Of a stretch of 7,134 nt of DNA, positions 7,115 to 7,134 are shown one piece after another. A program made the position numbers and the translations under genes. The stretch's first letter is position 1; every line of letters starts with the position of its first letter. Source of the DNA: Planctomycetota bacterium (lineage in GTDB: Bacteria; Planctomycetota; Phycisphaerae; Phycisphaerales; SM1A02); NCBI GenBank assembly GCA_003671065.1, contig QWPU01000162.1:1-7134 (forward strand), given 5' to 3'. Under the pieces are notes generated by a model that was given only the letters and a program-made list of their open reading frames with translations, ran no database searches and was not told the origin of the DNA.

Positions 7115-7134
7115 GTGAGCACGAAGGCACGACT

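Noticed and set aside
7115..7134. Possible start of a next gene: GTG directly after the addA stop, reading M-S-T-K-A-R
   Set aside because: The N-terminus looks plausible for a real protein, but only six codons are visible and there is no Shine-Dalgarno sequence before it. It cannot be supported without downstream sequence.

Overview
The window holds a bacterial housekeeping DNA-repair operon: an AddB-type subunit (594-3641) and an AddA-type helicase/nuclease (3638-7114), joined by an ATGA stop/start overlap. Before them is the 3' part of a small c-type cytochrome gene (2-406). All genes are on the + strand. The DNA is fairly GC-rich (high fifties to about sixty percent by eye) and full of GCGCGC and GATCG words. 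No tRNA, rRNA, insertion sequence, CRISPR array, phage gene or long repeat is visible. Base composition looks even throughout, so nothing marks the region as recently acquired.

Layout. Positions 2-406 are an open frame cut by the left edge. It ends in a CxxCH haem-attachment motif four residues from its C-terminus, as in cytochrome c' proteins. Positions 407-593 are a short intergenic region with two overlapping inverted repeats right after the cytochrome stop, and a weak promoter-like hexamer plus a modest ribosome-binding site ahead of addB. Positions 594-7114 are the addBA operon. The last 20 bases are too short to assign.

How the genes work together. AddA and AddB form a two-subunit helicase-nuclease that resects double-strand DNA ends and prepares 3' single strands for RecA, the role RecBCD plays in enteric bacteria. 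AddA carries a complete set of SF1A (UvrD/Rep-type) helicase motifs and a C-terminal RecB-like nuclease domain. AddB carries a degenerate helicase-like body and a second intact RecB-like nuclease domain, so each strand could be cut by its own nuclease. The proteins resemble the 'ANAGSGKT' class of AddAB seen in Alphaproteobacteria and in planctomycete/verrucomicrobial genomes. The 'FTRKAAGE' motif Ia, the CxxCH-terminal cytochrome and the composition make a planctomycete relative (possibly Phycisphaerae) my best guess, held with low to moderate confidence.

I do not see an undescribed system here. The points most worth checking are the missing C-terminal iron-sulfur cysteines and the acidic tail of AddB, the missing Q motif in AddA, and a possible pseudoknot-shaped fold after the cytochrome gene.
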